Source: Devosia sp. 66-22 | GTDB lineage: Bacteria; Pseudomonadota; Alphaproteobacteria; Rhizobiales; Devosiaceae | Length of the DNA stretch: 64,000 nt | Assembly (NCBI GenBank): GCA_001899065.1 | Contig: MKUZ01000018.1 | Coordinates: 278,840 to 342,839, forward strand | Direction: 5' to 3' | Translations under genes and position numbers: made by a program | Notes under the pieces: model-generated | Databases searched by the model: none | What the model was told of the DNA's origin: nothing | Seen by the model: the letters and a program-made list of their open reading frames with translations, nothing else | Shown: positions 8,342 to 17,370 of the stretch, in pieces | How positions within the stretch are numbered: position 1 is the stretch's first letter | Layout of the letters: the number at the start of each line of letters is the position of its first letter

Positions 8342-9495
8342 GGCGGTTGGGGCGGGAGGGCATCCGCAATCGCCTCACGGTCATGCGCGCCGACTTTCCC
8401 AACTGGCTCGCCGCGCCCGGCGGCCGGCGCCTCGCCCTCCAGCCGTGGCGCTTCGCCGCCGACATACGGGCGACGGATATCGAGGTGGCGCCGGAGCGGA
8501 GTCCGAGACCCGCGCCGGCCGTCCGCATCTTCGAGGCCGGCCACGAACCGCGCCCCGCGCCGGCGCTGGAGATCGCCGAAAAGAGCCGGCATCTCTACCG
8601 GATGCGCAATGCCATCGTCCTGCCGCGGCACATCATCCTCGATGGCGAAACGCAGCGGGTCGTGCCGCGCGGCTTCATCGCCGAGCGCTACTTCATCCAC
8701 CCGGCCCTGCATGTGCGCAAGGGCGATGTGTGGGCCAAGCGCCCGGTCCGGCGCGAGCACACGCAGCGCATCGACGGCCCGGTCCTTGTCGTCGACTCCA
8801 CGCACACGCTCTACGGTCATGTGCTGCTCGAGATCGTCACGCGCCTCTATTACCTGCGCTATTGCCCGCCCGACACCAGGGTGCTCACCTCCCTCGATTT
8901 CACCCCGACCTACCGAACGCTGTTCGAAGCGCTAGGCGTGCCGGCCGACCGGATCGTCCGCATGGAGGGGCCGACCTTCTGCGACGATGCGTTCTTCGGC
9001 GACAGCCTGGTGGACATCTTCCGCTTCGTGTCGCCCGGGGCGTGGCCCATCTTCCGCTTCCTGCGGCGCATCGGCGCGCGGTCTGCGGTCGAGCCGCGGG
9101 AGCGCATCTATGTCACGCGCCGCGGTGTGGGCCGGCGGGCGCTGCTCAATGAGCCGGACGTGGAGCGGCTGTTCGAGCGCTACGGCTTTGCCATCGTGCG
9201 CCCCGAAACCCTCGCCATCGAGGATCAGGTCAAGCTCTTCACCCACGCCCGGATGGTCGCCGGCACGCGCGGCTCGGCGCTCCACAACATCGTGTTCTCG
9301 GCCCCCGACACCAGATGCCTCGTGCTGACGCATCGCGGCCTGATGCTCGAGGCCGATCGGCTGCTGATGCGCCGCGACGACGCGCTGGCGATTGCCCTGG
9401 GAGACCCGGCCAATGGCGACGACAAATATGTCGCCGACTGGAACATCGATCTCGATCTGGTCGAGCGCGCCCTCAGGACCCATTTCGGGCTCTAG
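8320..9495 (+). CDS. Family 61-type glycosyltransferase (DUF563)
   Basis: 391 residues. The C-terminal half has the GT61 signature: VLVVDSTHTLYGHVLLEI, then ERIYVTRRGVGRRALLNE, and the late MVAGTRGSALHNIVFSAP block typical of DUF563/GT61. The N-terminal 100 residues are less conserved. Starts with TTG 8320 inside the end of the aldolase gene, suggesting translational coupling. Probably a cytosolic sugar transferase for a surface glycan; acceptor unknown. Its stop is one base from the stop of the convergent MscS gene. Confidence 0.82.
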   Translation: MSIIAQVRRLGREGIRNRLTVMRADFPNWLAAPGGRRLALQPWRFAADIRATDIEVAPERSPRPAPAVRIFEAGHEPRPAPALEIAEKSRHLYRMRNAIVLPRHIILDGETQRVVPRGFIAERYFIHPALHVRKGDVWAKRPVRREHTQRIDGPVLVVDSTHTLYGHVLLEIVTRLYYLRYCPPDTRVLTSLDFTPTYRTLFEALGVPADRIVRMEGPTFCDDAFFGDSLVDIFRFVSPGAWPIFRFLRRIGARSAVEPRERIYVTRRGVGRRALLNEPDVERLFERYGFAIVRPETLAIEDQVKLFTHARMVAGTRGSALHNIVFSAPDTRCLVLTHRGLMLEADRLLMRRDDALAIALGDPANGDDKYVADWNIDLDLVERALRTHFGL

Positions 9496-9496
9496 T

Positions 9497-10345
9497 TCAT
9501 TCCGGCGTCTGGGCGCCGCTGTTCACGACATGCGGGTCGGGCGACTCGCTCACCTGGGCGACGCCTTCGTCCTTGGCGGCGAGCATCGTGTTGACGGCGA
9601 GCTTGGCGGCCTCCGTCAGGTCGCGCAGCGTCGGCCGGTAGTCGGGCGTTGCCACCCAGAACCTGAGCTTGAGCGTCACCGTCGCCGTGCCGAAGCTCGA
9701 CACATAGGCGATCGCCGCCGGATCGGTCAGGACGCGCTTGTCCCTGCCGGCCACCGAGAGCAAGGCGCGCCGGATGCTTGCGATGTTGGCGGTGTCGGGA
9801 ATCGTCACGTCGACATCGATGCGGCGGCGCGGTTCGCGGCTGTGATTGGTGATCGCGCCGTTCCACAGCTTGTTGTTGGGGGTGAACACGAACAATCCGC
9901 TGGTCGAGCGCAGCCGCGTGCCGAAGAGGCCGATCTCGACCACCTCGCCCTCGACGCCGTCGCCGGTGATGTACTCGCCGACGGCGACCGGTCGAATCCA
10001 GGTGAGCATGATGCCCGAGGCGACGTTGGAGAGCGTATTTTGCAGCGACAGCGCCAAAGCGAGACTTGCAGCGCCCACCACGGCGAAGATCGACGCCTGC
10101 GGCACGCCGAGGAAGCCGAGCGCGGTAATGATTCCGAAGACGATGATGCCGTAACGCGCCGCCTGTCCGGCCAGCGGCGCGACGGTGAGGCTGTTGCCGC
10201 CGGCGCGGGGCAGCCACTGGACGATCGCGCGCTGCGCCAGCCGGCCCAGCACGAATCCGAGGATGAGCACCGCGATTGCCGCGAGAACCGGGAGGAGGAG
10301 GACCGCCCAGGTCGCGGGGTCATCGAGGGAGAAGGTGCCAAACAT
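9497..10345 (-). CDS. MscS-family small-conductance mechanosensitive channel
   Basis: 282 residues from ATG 10345: membrane helices at the N-terminus, then the pore-lining helix with AVVGAASLALALSLQNTLSN (Gly/Ala pattern of MscS TM3), and the cytosolic beta domain with GVEGEVVEIGLFGTRLRS and NNKLWNGAITNHS. Releases solutes under hypo-osmotic shock in the inner membrane. The frame extends 34 codons further upstream, but that part does not look membrane-like. A C-terminal PSS tail is short. Confidence 0.9.
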   Translation of the reverse strand: MFGTFSLDDPATWAVLLLPVLAAIAVLILGFVLGRLAQRAIVQWLPRAGGNSLTVAPLAGQAARYGIIVFGIITALGFLGVPQASIFAVVGAASLALALSLQNTLSNVASGIMLTWIRPVAVGEYITGDGVEGEVVEIGLFGTRLRSTSGLFVFTPNNKLWNGAITNHSREPRRRIDVDVTIPDTANIASIRRALLSVAGRDKRVLTDPAAIAYVSSFGTATVTLKLRFWVATPDYRPTLRDLTEAAKLAVNTMLAAKDEGVAQVSESPDPHVVNSGAQTPE

Positions 10346-10458
10346 CACGGGAATCCAACTGTTTTCACGACTCTTGCGCGCATATTGCATAGCAGCAAGA
10401 AAAGTGTGTGGCATTGCTGGACAGGGGCGGGGGTGTCTGGTAGTCACGCGCCCGGATC

Positions 10459-10534
<76 letters not shown>

Positions 10535-10563
10535 AATCCCTTCACATGTGACGACAAGACGCG

Positions 10564-10593
10564 GCAGCCGACGCCGTGGCCGGCGTCGGCTGC
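10564..10593. terminator. Strong 12-bp hairpin after tRNA-Lys
   Basis: GCAGCCGACGCC (10564-10575) is perfectly complementary to GGCGTCGGCTGC (10582-10593) around loop GTGGCC. It lies between the tRNA and the end of the convergent SIS gene, so it can serve both strands. No U-run follows on either side. Confidence 0.55.
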
Positions 10594-10617
10594 GCGTGTT
10601 GGCGTTGGCGTGGGCCG

Positions 10618-11586
10618 TTACGCCGACTCGGCGATACGGACGATCTTGGTGAGGTGGCGGGGCGCGCTCGTATCGAGGGCGCGGGCATTGGCCATGCGCT
10701 CGCCAAGCAGTTGCAGCGCCGGAAGCGTGGCGAGGAGGCGCGTCGCGCCGGTCTCGCCGAGCGTCAGGCTGATGTCGCCGGGGCCGCCGAGCCCGAGGAC
10801 GCGGGCACCGCGTGCCTGCACGTCGCGCACCAGGGCCGCCTCTTCCTCGGGCGTCTCGGTGCCGTAGAGCATCACCACCAGCGTGCCGGTGTCGACGAGA
10901 CTGATCGGGCCGTGGCGGTATTCGAGGGGATGATAGGCCTGGGTGAAGACCTGGCTCATCTCCTGCAGCTTCAGGCCGCCTTCGACGGCAACGCCATAGG
11001 CGGCGCCGGCGCCGAGATAGACGACATGGCGGACATCCTGCGTCAGTGCCCTGGCTTCGCCGTCGACCGCCGCAGCCAGCCGGCGAGCGGCCGCCACGGC
11101 GGCCCCGACGTCGAGCGTGGCGCCGACATGGCGCAGTCCCATCAGCAGCATGAGGCTCGCCGAGGTCGTCATCACGATTCCCTCGGCCGGATCGGTCTGC
11201 GCGTAAAGGACGCTCGTCCCGAGGCGGGCGAGGCTGCTCTGGGCCTCGCAGGTCACGGCCACCACCGGCAGGCCTTCGTCGCGGCTGCGGCGCGCGGCGG
11301 CGACCGTCTCGGTCGACTCGCCGCTGCGCGACAGCGCGACTACGGTCGCGCCGCGCCAGTCTGGAACATAGTTCTGCGGCCGGCGGAGCCACTCATTGCC
11401 CGGCACGGCGACGGCGCGGATTCCTGCCGCATTGCTGGCGGCCGCGATGGAGAGCGCGAGGTTGTACGAAGTGCCGCAGCCGATGACGGCGAGCGCCGCA
11501 TCCGGCGTCGCGGCCGCCTGGGGCAGGGGGGCGCGCTCCCAGTAGCCATACTGGTCGTGGATTGTCTGTTCGGTCGGGCTCGTCAT
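10618..11586 (-). CDS. SIS-domain sugar-phosphate isomerase/deaminase (AgaS-like)
   Basis: 322 residues with two SIS domains. Phosphosugar-binding features are IGCGTSYNLALSI, ALSRSGESTETV in the first domain and a second lobe around EGGLKLQEMSQVFTQAYHPLEYRHGP, which carries the conserved Glu and His of the GlmS/AgaS isomerase group. Expected to convert an amino-sugar 6-phosphate (such as galactosamine-6-P) to the ketose phosphate with release of ammonia. Its start overlaps the end of the DeoR gene by 4 bases, so the pair is one unit, divergent from the sugar importer. Confidence 0.85.
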   Translation of the reverse strand: MTSPTEQTIHDQYGYWERAPLPQAAATPDAALAVIGCGTSYNLALSIAAASNAAGIRAVAVPGNEWLRRPQNYVPDWRGATVVALSRSGESTETVAAARRSRDEGLPVVAVTCEAQSSLARLGTSVLYAQTDPAEGIVMTTSASLMLLMGLRHVGATLDVGAAVAAARRLAAAVDGEARALTQDVRHVVYLGAGAAYGVAVEGGLKLQEMSQVFTQAYHPLEYRHGPISLVDTGTLVVMLYGTETPEEEAALVRDVQARGARVLGLGGPGDISLTLGETGATRLLATLPALQLLGERMANARALDTSAPRHLTKIVRIAESA

Positions 11587-12395
11587 GCCAATTCGCTTTC
11601 GTCCCGCGGGCCGGCGTCGGGTTCGGTGGAGGGGGTGGCCAGCAGCAGGTCGACGCCGGACTGGGCCAGCATCTGCTGCCAGCGCGGATCGAGGCCCGCA
11701 TCGCAGATCACCACGGAGGCGGTGCCGATTGGCGCCACGGCATAGGTCGCCACGGCGCCGAACTTGCTCGAATCCGCCATCAGCACCTTCTGCCGCGAGC
11801 GGGCCAGCATCTTGCCGTTGAGGCTCGCCTCCGACACGTCAACCGAGCAGATCATGCCGTCATCGGCGATGGCGCTGGCGCCCATGAAGAGCTGGTCAAA
11901 ATGCAGCCGCTCGAGCATCGCCTCGGCCTGGGGGCCGACGATCGAGGCATTGTCGGGCCGAAGCTGGCCGCCCAGCAGCATCACGCGGATGCGCGGCGCG
12001 GTCAGCAGTTCCTGCGCCACCGCCAGGCCGTTGGTGAACACCGCGATGGGCATGGGGTCGAGCCGCAGCCGGCGGGCGAGCTGGAGAATGGTGGTGCCGG
12101 AATCGAGGAAGATCGTCGAATGCGGCTTGATCAGCCGATAGGCGGCGTCGGCGATCATCCGCTTGTTGGCGATGTGCTCGGTCTCGCGCATGTCGAACGA
12201 GACCTCGACGCTCGAGCCCTGGGCCAGGCGCGCGCCGCCATGCGAGCGGTCGATCACGCCTTCGGCCTCGAGCGCGGCGAGGTCGCGCCGCAGCGTCGCC
12301 AGCGAGGCGCCCGTCGCGTCGGCGAGCTGCTGCACGCTGGCCGGGCCGTGGCTGTAGAGATGCTGCCGGATCAGGCTCAGGCGGTCTGTCTTCAT
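11583..12395 (-). CDS. DeoR/GlpR family transcriptional regulator (AgaR-like)
   Basis: 270 residues from ATG 12395; an in-frame start four codons earlier is possible. N-terminal helix-turn-helix (SVQQLADATGASLATLRRDLAALEAEG is the family signature region) and C-terminal DeoR sensor domain with FLDSGTTILQLARRL, VFTNGLAVAQEL, VMLLGGQLRP and MGASAIADDG, which bind sugar phosphates. Probably represses both its own unit and the divergent importer operon when the inducer is missing. The 230-base gap upstream has four phased CGCGCA repeats that could be its operators. Confidence 0.92.
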   Translation of the reverse strand: MKTDRLSLIRQHLYSHGPASVQQLADATGASLATLRRDLAALEAEGVIDRSHGGARLAQGSSVEVSFDMRETEHIANKRMIADAAYRLIKPHSTIFLDSGTTILQLARRLRLDPMPIAVFTNGLAVAQELLTAPRIRVMLLGGQLRPDNASIVGPQAEAMLERLHFDQLFMGASAIADDGMICSVDVSEASLNGKMLARSRQKVLMADSSKFGAVATYAVAPIGTASVVICDAGLDPRWQQMLAQSGVDLLLATPSTEPDAGPRDESELA

Positions 12396-12416
12396 TGCGT
12401 ATTCCACCGCGTCATG

Positions 12417-12527
12417 ACGCGCATTTGTCCCGCGAGGGCCGAGCTTGTCAATCGCGTTCGCTCATAATTCGCGCATCGATCGCGCCAATTCGATCTGAAA
12501 CGCGCAAGAAAATGATTGACACGCGCA
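12417..12527 (+). promoter_or_regulatory. Divergent control region with four phased CGCGCA repeats
   Basis: CGCGCA occurs four times in the same orientation, starting at 12418, 12470, 12501 and 12522. Spacings are 52, 31 and 21 bases, close to 5, 3 and 2 helical turns, so all copies face the same side of the DNA. The last copy overlaps the -35 element of the importer promoter. A DeoR-type operator array is the likely reading. Confidence 0.45.
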
Positions 12528-12543
12528 TACCCCATGTTAGCGT
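12516..12543 (+). promoter_or_regulatory. Promoter of the sugar importer operon
   Basis: A consensus -35 TTGACA (12516-12521) is followed after 15-16 bases by a weak -10 TTAGCG/TAGCGT (12537-12543). About 85 bases of leader precede the GTG of the binding-protein gene. Confidence 0.5.
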
Positions 12544-12625
12544 CCGGTCCCGTGGGAGCCGTCTGCTGGCTCGGAATGCCAAGACAACACCGGCCGGATT
12601 GTCCGGCACCTCAGGGGAGAGCAAC

Positions 12626-13915
12626 GTGAAATCATCGCTTCTTTCGGTCCACGCCCTGCGACGGAGCGCGACTGTCGCGCTGCTCGCCGCAGGTGCGCTC
12701 TACGCAGTGCCGGCAACGGCGCAGGATCCGGTCAACGTCACGATCTGGACGGCCTATGGCGCGCAATTGCAGCCGGCGGTCGACGCCTACAACGCCAAGA
12801 TGCAGGCTGAGGGCAAGAATATCGTCATCGTCCCGACCGAGCTCGCGGGCGACCAGATCGCCGACAAGTTCGCGGTCGCGGTGACGTCGGGCGACGTTCC
12901 CGACATCCTCGACCTCGATCTCGTGCTGGCGCCGAAGTTCATCGACCTGGGCGCGATCAGCGACATCACCGACCAGGTAGCGGCCGCCGGGCTCAACGAC
13001 TTCAATCCGAAATTCCTCGACCTCGGCGTCAAGGAAGACCGGACCTACATGATCCCGTTCAGCGCGGACGTGTCGGCGCTGTTCTACAACAAGGACATCT
13101 TCAAGCAGGCCGGGCTCGACCCCGAAAGTCCGCCCAAGAGCTGGGCCGATTTCGAGGCGGCGATGCACAAGATCGCCGACGCCAAGCTGACGGCCGCCGA
13201 CGGCTCGCCGATCTATGGCTTCGGTGCCGCGTCCGATCCGGGCGCCAAGATGTTCTGCGATATCCCGTTCGCCTGGACCAATGGCGGCAACTGGCTCAAT
13301 CCCGCGGGGGAAGTGATCCTCGATTCCGCCGAGACCAAGCAGGCCATCGCCTGGCTGGCCAATATCGAGATGACCGAGGGCCTGGCACCGCCGAACCCGG
13401 CCGCCTACACCTGGGACAACAAGATGAACGACCTGCTGGCCGGCCGCGTCGCGGTGGTGTGCACCGGCAGCTACGCCATCAACGAGATCAAGACCAAGGC
13501 GCCCGATACCGACTATGGCGTGATGCTGTTCCCCAGCCCCAATGGCGACAATCCGTCGTCGTTCATCGGCGGCGACATGATCGGCATCCCGGTGCAGGGC
13601 AAGCACCCGGCCGAGGCCTGGGACTTCATCCAGTTCGCGCTGAGCTCGAACGTGCAGGTCGATATCTGGGCCAAGAACGGCATGCCCAGCGTGCGCGAAA
13701 GCCTGCGCCAGAATGAGTACTTCGACGCCGAACCGCGCTACTATACGTTCAGCGACGGCGTGAAGTACGGCCAGGTCCCGAAAACGGTGTTCTACAATGA
13801 CTTCTACGAGCCCTGGGGCACCGCTTGGAGCGACATCTATGGCGGCAAGCCGGTCGACCAGGCGCTCGATGAGGCTGCGGCCCGCATGCGCGACATCATC
13901 GCCTCCGGCTCGTAA
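12626..13915 (+). CDS. Sugar ABC transporter, periplasmic binding protein (family 1)
   Basis: 429 residues from GTG 12626, behind CAGGGGAGAG. A signal peptide (basic start, hydrophobic core LLAAGALYAVPATA, cleavage probably before QDPVN) leads to a family 1 extracellular solute-binding protein: VTIWTAY near the mature N-terminus, FSADVSALFYNKDIFKQAGL, and a C-terminal WDFIQFALS region. Captures a mono- or oligosaccharide for the two permeases that follow. Substrate is not visible from sequence. An upstream extension of the frame to 12395 has no signal sequence and crosses the promoter, so it is rejected. Confidence 0.93.
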   Translation: MKSSLLSVHALRRSATVALLAAGALYAVPATAQDPVNVTIWTAYGAQLQPAVDAYNAKMQAEGKNIVIVPTELAGDQIADKFAVAVTSGDVPDILDLDLVLAPKFIDLGAISDITDQVAAAGLNDFNPKFLDLGVKEDRTYMIPFSADVSALFYNKDIFKQAGLDPESPPKSWADFEAAMHKIADAKLTAADGSPIYGFGAASDPGAKMFCDIPFAWTNGGNWLNPAGEVILDSAETKQAIAWLANIEMTEGLAPPNPAAYTWDNKMNDLLAGRVAVVCTGSYAINEIKTKAPDTDYGVMLFPSPNGDNPSSFIGGDMIGIPVQGKHPAEAWDFIQFALSSNVQVDIWAKNGMPSVRESLRQNEYFDAEPRYYTFSDGVKYGQVPKTVFYNDFYEPWGTAWSDIYGGKPVDQALDEAAARMRDIIASGS

Positions 13916-13924
13916 GTCTGCGGA

Positions 13925-14854
13925 ATGATCGAGGCGATGGACACCGCATCCTCCCGTGACGGGGTCCGTCGCCCGATCCTGAGCCGGCTGGGCAATCCAG
14001 CCGGCTACTTCCTGATGGCGCCCATCGTCATCCTGCTCGCCGGCTTTTTCTACTATCCGGCGCTGCGCTCCTTCTACATGTCGCTGTTCGACTGGCCGCT
14101 GATCGGCAATCCGCGCTTCATCGGACTGGGCAATTATGTCCGCATGTTCGGCGACAAGGTGATCTGGCAGGCCTGGGGCTTCACTGCCATGTGGACCGTC
14201 ATCATCACGCCGCTGTGCGTGCTGCTTGCCCTGCTGCTGGCGCTGCTGACCTCCAATTCGCTGCGCGGCATCGCCTTCTTCCGCTCGATCTACTTCATGC
14301 CCACCGTGCTCACCACGGTCGCGGCCGGCCTCATCTGGAAGTGGTTCTTCGGCTCGCAGCGCGATGGGCTCATCAACTATGTGCTCGAGAGCGCCGGCAT
14401 CATCGACGGTCCGATCGGCTGGCTGGGCACCATGCCCTGGGCGCTCATCTCGGTCATCGTGATGGGCATGTGGCTGTGGGTGGGGCTGTCGATGGTGCTG
14501 TTCATCGGCGCCATCCAGTCGATCCCGGTCGAGCTCTACGAAGCCGCCGCCATCGACGGCGCGTCGCCCTGGCGCCGCTTCACGCTGATCACGCTGCCCA
14601 TGCTGCGGCCCACCTTCGGGCTGGTCTTCGTGGTTTCGGTGATCGGCTCGTTCATGAGCTTCCCCGAATTCCTGATGATGACCAATGGCGGGCCGGGCGG
14701 GCAGACCACGCCGATCATGATGCGCATCTACAATGTGTCGTTCAAGAGCTACAAGCTCGGCTACGGCGCGGCGATGTCGTTCGTGCTGATGCTCGTGCTG
14801 CTCATCCTCACCATCGTCCAGCTCCGGCTCTCGCGCGACAGGACCGCCTCATGA
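13925..14854 (+). CDS. Sugar ABC transporter permease (MalF/UgpA type)
   Basis: 309 residues with six membrane helices. The cytoplasmic EAA loop appears as LYEAAAIDGASPWRRFTLITLPMLRP in parts, the docking site for the ATPase. N-terminal region NPAGYFLMAPIVILLAGFFYYP is typical. ATG 13925 is open, but ATG 13937 has a better spaced CGAGG, so the true start may be four codons later. Nine bases after the binding protein; the stop overlaps the next permease start (ATGA). Confidence 0.95.
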   Translation: MIEAMDTASSRDGVRRPILSRLGNPAGYFLMAPIVILLAGFFYYPALRSFYMSLFDWPLIGNPRFIGLGNYVRMFGDKVIWQAWGFTAMWTVIITPLCVLLALLLALLTSNSLRGIAFFRSIYFMPTVLTTVAAGLIWKWFFGSQRDGLINYVLESAGIIDGPIGWLGTMPWALISVIVMGMWLWVGLSMVLFIGAIQSIPVELYEAAAIDGASPWRRFTLITLPMLRPTFGLVFVVSVIGSFMSFPEFLMMTNGGPGGQTTPIMMRIYNVSFKSYKLGYGAAMSFVLMLVLLILTIVQLRLSRDRTAS

Positions 14855-15738
14855 CCAGCGTCGCGCTCGACACTCCGGTGCGGATGGGCCTGCTACGCTG
14901 GCGCCTCCACGGCGGCGATTTGATCGTCTATGCGCTCAACATCCTCGTGGCGGCGCTCTTCCTGCTGCCCTGGATCATCGCGATCACCATCTCGCTGCTG
15001 CCCGAGACCGCGCTCAAGACCTATCCACCCACCATCTTCGCGTGGCCGCCCGACTTCGGCAGCTATGTGCGGCTCCTCACCGTGGATGACGGCCGCTTCC
15101 TGGGCTATCTGCGCACCAGCGCGGTCGTCGCCGGCTGTACGGCGATCAGCGTCGTGCTGGTCAGCGGCATGGCGGGCTATGCGCTCTCCAAGATCAGGTT
15201 CGCCGGCCGGGAACTGTTCTTCGTGCTCATCCTGGGTACGCTGATGTTCCCGTTCACCACGGTGTTGATCCCGCTGTTTTCGATCATGAGCCAGCTCAAG
15301 CTGGTGAACAATCCGGTGTCGCTGGTGATCCTCTACACGGTGGTGCAGGCGCCCTTCTGCACGTTCCTGTTCCGCAATTCGTTCTCGGCGGTGCCCGATG
15401 CGGTGCGCGAATCCGCGCTGGTCGATGGGGCGAACGAGTGGCAGGTGCTGGTGCGCGTGATGATCCCGCTGGCGCTGCCGGCGCTCGCCACGGTCCTCAT
15501 CTACTCGTTCTACCAGTCGTGGAACGAGTTCACGATCGCGCTGATCTTTCTCACCGACGACCAGACGACGACGGTGCCGATCGGCCTCGTGAACCTCACC
15601 ACCTCGGGCCGCTTCGCCTCGCATCCCAACATGCAGATGGCGGGCGCGGTGATGAGCTTCCTGCCCATCCTTGTCCTTTTCCTCCTGTTCCAGCGCTTCT
15701 TCGTGTCGGGGATCATCTCCGGCTCGACCAAAGGCTGA
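14851..15738 (+). CDS. Sugar ABC transporter permease (MalG/UgpE type)
   Basis: 295 residues, six helices, EAA loop in the form RESALVDGANEWQVLVRVMIPLALP. Pairs with the preceding permease, sharing an ATGA overlap. No ATP-binding subunit is encoded next to it; the operon continues with enzymes, so the importer must borrow an MsmX/UgpC-like ATPase encoded elsewhere. Confidence 0.95.
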   Translation: MTSVALDTPVRMGLLRWRLHGGDLIVYALNILVAALFLLPWIIAITISLLPETALKTYPPTIFAWPPDFGSYVRLLTVDDGRFLGYLRTSAVVAGCTAISVVLVSGMAGYALSKIRFAGRELFFVLILGTLMFPFTTVLIPLFSIMSQLKLVNNPVSLVILYTVVQAPFCTFLFRNSFSAVPDAVRESALVDGANEWQVLVRVMIPLALPALATVLIYSFYQSWNEFTIALIFLTDDQTTTVPIGLVNLTTSGRFASHPNMQMAGAVMSFLPILVLFLLFQRFFVSGIISGSTKG

Positions 15739-15751
15739 CCCCGGTACATCC

Positions 15752-17368
15752 ATGGATCAATTCGGCTTCGATTTCGGCGACCCGCGCATCCGTCTCGGCG
15801 ACTGGACGCTGAGCCTGCAGCTTTTCACCTTCGAGAATGTCTACGGGCTCGATGCGGCGCGTCTGCGCACCAGCGGCGACGACGAGCGCGTCGAGACCGA
15901 GGCGCTGGGGCTCACCTGGGCCGGCGCGCAGGAGAAGGCCGAGGGCACGGGCGGGCTCACGGTGGAGCGCACCGAAGACGGCATCGCCTTCACCGCGCGC
16001 GGCACCCACACGAAGACGCTACGGCGCGCCAAGGTGGTGCTGTACGGCCTGCCGGACGGCACGCTCACCGGCTTCCATTTCACCGACCGGCCGATCGGCG
16101 ACGGGCAGGCCTTCGCCTATCCCGGCGCCGTGCCGCATGCGCACCGCGTCCACACGCCGCTGCTATTTCTCAAGACGGCCGAAGGCGACTACTTCTATTT
16201 CCAGTCGCTCGAAAGCGAGATGCGACCCAAGACCTTTGCGGTCTACCGCGACCCCCGGGGCAACGGCACCACGGTCGAGCTGATCCACGAGGAGCTGGCG
16301 ACCCGGATGAGCGGCGCGATCGAGACGCCGCAATGGCGCGTCGGCCGCACCGCCGACCCGGAGCGCATTGCGCGGCAGCATGTCGAGCATGTCCGCAAGA
16401 CCTTCGGCTTTGTCGAATGGCAGTCCAATCCGCTGGTGCCCGACTGGCTCAAGCAGGTCGGCTTCGTCGCCTACATCCACGGCCAGCACTGGTCGGGCCA
16501 CATCTTCAACAGCTACGACGACATGCGCGTGCTGCTGCGCCGCCTCGCCGACAGGCTCGACGGCCGCCACATCCTCGCCCATCTCGCGGGCTGGGAGGGG
16601 CGCTACTACTGGAAGTATGGCGACTACACGCCCGATGCGCGCATGGGCGGGGCCGATGGCTTCCGTCGCCTCTGCGAGGAAGCGCATGAGCTGGGCATCC
16701 ACATCCAGACCATGCTGGGCGGCAACTGCGCCAATCGCGAAGCGCCCGGCTTCTGGCAATGGGGCGAGAGCTCCTACATGCGGCGCGCCGATGGCGGCAT
16801 CGAATGGGGCAATGCGCCGGATTGGGATACGTCGCGCGCGCACGAAACCTCGTGGCAGGCCTGGCTCAATCCGGGCGCGCCCGGCTGGCACCAGCATTTG
16901 CTCGGTCAGGCCAGCGACCTGATCGAGATCTATGGCGTCGACAGCATCTTCCTCGATACCGACGGCCACTGGGTCAACGATCCCAACTACCCGGTGTTCG
17001 ACGGTTTCCGCCGGCTGCGCGACACGCTCAAGCAGCGTTATCCCGAGGTCATGCTGACCGGCGAGCACTGGTCGGACGGTCTGCTGGCGGTGACGCCGTT
17101 CACCCATGACGACACGCTGCACAATCTCAATTTCGAGCATCTGATCGCGCCCTATGTGCGCACCTATCCCTACAATTCGTGGGGCGATCCGGGGCGCAAC
17201 AGCTCGGGCGTGTTCGAGGGCGGCTGGTCCGCCTTCAAGCCGAGCGGCGACAAACCACACATTATTCCGGGCCTCGTCTTCGTCGATGGCACGCTCGAGG
17301 CGGCGCCCGATGCGGTCGATGCCGCCATCGCGCACGCCCGGCGCTACGTCGCCAACCTGGCGCGCTGA
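15752..17368 (+). CDS. Glycoside hydrolase-like protein (beta-sandwich plus TIM barrel)
   Basis: 538 residues from ATG 15752. About residues 1-210 look like a beta-rich N-terminal domain; the rest reads as a (beta/alpha)8 barrel with SIFLDTDGHWVND (Asp402, Asp404) and MLTGEHWSDGL (Glu438) at strand ends, positions where GH27/31/36-like and related clans keep their acid pair. No signal peptide, so it acts on sugars after import. I cannot place it in a CAZy family with certainty. Lies between the importer and the GatZ-like gene, three bases before the latter, so it most likely trims the imported glycoside. Confidence 0.7.
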   Translation: MDQFGFDFGDPRIRLGDWTLSLQLFTFENVYGLDAARLRTSGDDERVETEALGLTWAGAQEKAEGTGGLTVERTEDGIAFTARGTHTKTLRRAKVVLYGLPDGTLTGFHFTDRPIGDGQAFAYPGAVPHAHRVHTPLLFLKTAEGDYFYFQSLESEMRPKTFAVYRDPRGNGTTVELIHEELATRMSGAIETPQWRVGRTADPERIARQHVEHVRKTFGFVEWQSNPLVPDWLKQVGFVAYIHGQHWSGHIFNSYDDMRVLLRRLADRLDGRHILAHLAGWEGRYYWKYGDYTPDARMGGADGFRRLCEEAHELGIHIQTMLGGNCANREAPGFWQWGESSYMRRADGGIEWGNAPDWDTSRAHETSWQAWLNPGAPGWHQHLLGQASDLIEIYGVDSIFLDTDGHWVNDPNYPVFDGFRRLRDTLKQRYPEVMLTGEHWSDGLLAVTPFTHDDTLHNLNFEHLIAPYVRTYPYNSWGDPGRNSSGVFEGGWSAFKPSGDKPHIIPGLVFVDGTLEAAPDAVDAAIAHARRYVANLAR

Positions 17369-17370
17369 GC

